From the NCBI RefSeq assembly GCF_000428825.1, contig NZ_AUAR01000002.1, forward strand, positions 1-64,000: a stretch of 64,000 nt of DNA, written 5' to 3'. This document shows positions 63,255-64,000 of this stretch, piece by piece. The number at the start of each line of letters is the position of its first letter. The first letter of the stretch is position 1. The notes beneath the pieces are model-generated. The model searched no databases. It saw only the letters and a program-made list of their open reading frames with translations, and had not been told where the DNA came from. The stretch comes from Desulfomicrobium escambiense DSM 10707. GTDB lineage: Bacteria > Desulfobacterota > Desulfovibrionia > Desulfovibrionales > Desulfomicrobiaceae. A program made the position numbers and the translations under genes.

Positions 63255-64000
63255 CTAGAGGATTCCATACAGGGGTCCGCCGGGCAGGGCAAGGGCGTCC
63301 ACCTTTTTCTCGATTTCCGTAACGTCCGCCAGCGGCGGCGCGTGGTAGGTCTTGAGACGCGCGTCGACGACCATGGACGAACAGCCCCAGTGCTTGCAGC
63401 GAGTGAAGCCGTTCACGCCGTAGGTGTCCGTGGCCGGGTCCGAGCGGGTGAAGGCCACCCAGAGAAAGTTGTCCCAGTTCGCGGCCGTGAAATCCGCGTC
63501 GTCAGCCACGACAATGAGGGGGAAGCCCTCAAGCCCCCCCTGGGCGGTCAGCGCCCCGGCCAGTTCTTCCATGGCCGGGTCGTGGGTGTCGCGGGGCTGA
63601 CCGTGGGCCGGGCCCGAGAGGACCAGGATGCCAGGAGCGAAGACGCGGGGGCCGTGAAAGCCTTCGGGCAGGTTCAAGGCCGGGACGCTCGTGACCAGGC
63701 TGCGCTTGGGGCCGCCGGCGGCGGTCCACAGGACCTTGGAGCCCTGGTTCAGGCTGATGCCGGAGTAGTCCAGGGTGTCCATGGTCGTGCGGGTGATGAA
63801 GTGCAGGTCCCGCGAGAGGTCCAGGCGTTCCAGCACGTGACGGAAGAATTCGGGCACGTGGTGGCAGGACAGGGACGGCTCGTCCTCGCGGGCGGCGATG
63901 ATGACGTACTTGGACAGGGAGGTCTGGGTCGTGCCGAGGAGCGATAGGCCGTTGGTGATGAGCTCCTGGGGCTGGCGCTCGCCGGCGTAGGGCACGTAGC
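63255..64000 (-). CDS. UbiD-family decarboxylase, C-terminal part (5' end outside window)
   Basis: The last ~248 residues of a UbiD-type prenylated-FMN decarboxylase; the frame stays open through the right edge of the window. NNFLWVAFTRSDPATDTYG-like text (in parts WDNFLWVAFTRSDPATD) and SMVVDARLKTYHAPPL ('iDAr.K..HaPpl') are the diagnostic C-terminal blocks. The catalytic Glu-Arg-Glu set is mostly in the missing half. Given the futalosine menaquinone genes 8 kb away, it may decarboxylate 1,4-dihydroxy-6-naphthoate derivatives, but it could also act on aromatic acids. Probably co-transcribed with pyk. Confidence 0.85.
   Translation of the reverse strand, partial: YVPYAGERQPQELITNGLSLLGTTQTSLSKYVIIAAREDEPSLSCHHVPEFFRHVLERLDLSRDLHFITRTTMDTLDYSGISLNQGSKVLWTAAGGPKRSLVTSVPALNLPEGFHGPRVFAPGILVLSGPAHGQPRDTHDPAMEELAGALTAQGGLEGFPLIVVADDADFTAANWDNFLWVAFTRSDPATDTYGVNGFTRCKHWGCSSMVVDARLKTYHAPPLADVTEIEKKVDALALPGGPLYGIL

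Overview
The window is high-GC DNA from a dissimilatory sulfate-reducing deltaproteobacterium of the order Desulfovibrionales, most likely a Desulfomicrobium. The best markers are a periplasmic tetraheme cytochrome c3 whose heme-motif spacing (CX2CH, CX4CH, CX2CH, CX2CH) and mature N-terminus match my recollection of the Desulfomicrobium protein. Supporting markers are a small 4Fe-4S ferredoxin, a tungsten-type aldehyde ferredoxin oxidoreductase, futalosine-pathway menaquinone genes, a siroheme-decarboxylase-type (Ahb) protein and a selenium-metabolism YedE/YedF locus. Genes are densely packed, often with 1-4 nt overlaps. No CRISPR array, prophage or complete transposon was seen.

Layout. 0-7.3 kb: the tail of an AOR-like gene, a CLC channel with ribF, tRNA-Leu(CAG), a periplasmic solute-binding protein, and a minus-strand selenium-type operon (Zn-ribbon protein, YedE, TusA/YedF, DUF3343 protein, sugar-kinase fold protein). 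7.6-9.3 kb: an ABC-2 exporter. 9.4-18 kb: a frameshifted crcB remnant, a DUF190 plus four-CBS protein, a CBS-PAS-PAS sigma54 activator, then a palindrome array and candidate -24/-12 promoter leading into permease, Fe-alcohol dehydrogenase and aldehyde ferredoxin oxidoreductase genes. 18-26 kb: motAB, ferredoxin, EmrAB-type efflux, and a single-chain MrfA-MrfB (YprA-YprB) helicase-exonuclease. 26-35.3 kb: a REPIN-like inverted repeat, an NtrC-type two-component pair, pgi, an aspartate aminotransferase, and HDOD, MshEN-type GspE/PilB ATPase and PilZ genes.

35.4-42.5 kb: the translation operon tRNA-Val, thrS, infC (AUU start), rpmI, rplT, pheS, pheT, MerR regulator. 42.6-46.9 kb: a Ste24-type protease with an RsbU/RsbW-type pair and a YjbQ protein, opposite gpsA. 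47-49.4 kb: siroheme-decarboxylase-type gene, hemL and cytochrome c3, so tetrapyrrole supply sits beside a multiheme cytochrome. 49.5-56.1 kb: a repeat-containing acidic protein with a PopZ-like C-terminus, a small conserved-looking ORF, then ubiE/menG, a nucleotide-sugar dehydrogenase, mqnB, mqnD and a polyprenyl diphosphate synthase (menaquinone synthesis). 56.1-64 kb: an HDOD-PAS-GGDEF protein, a PurS-PurL fusion, a nested inverted repeat, pyruvate kinase, and the C-terminal part of a UbiD-family decarboxylase running off the right edge.

The most interesting candidate system is the 9.7-18 kb locus. Two CBS-domain proteins, one carrying a PII-like DUF190 domain, lie directly upstream of a palindrome-flanked sigma54-type promoter that would drive an alcohol/aldehyde oxidoreductase operon with its own permease. 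This suggests control of alcohol-aldehyde-acid interconversion by adenylate charge. All functional statements come from reading motifs and gene order; no database search or folding program was run.
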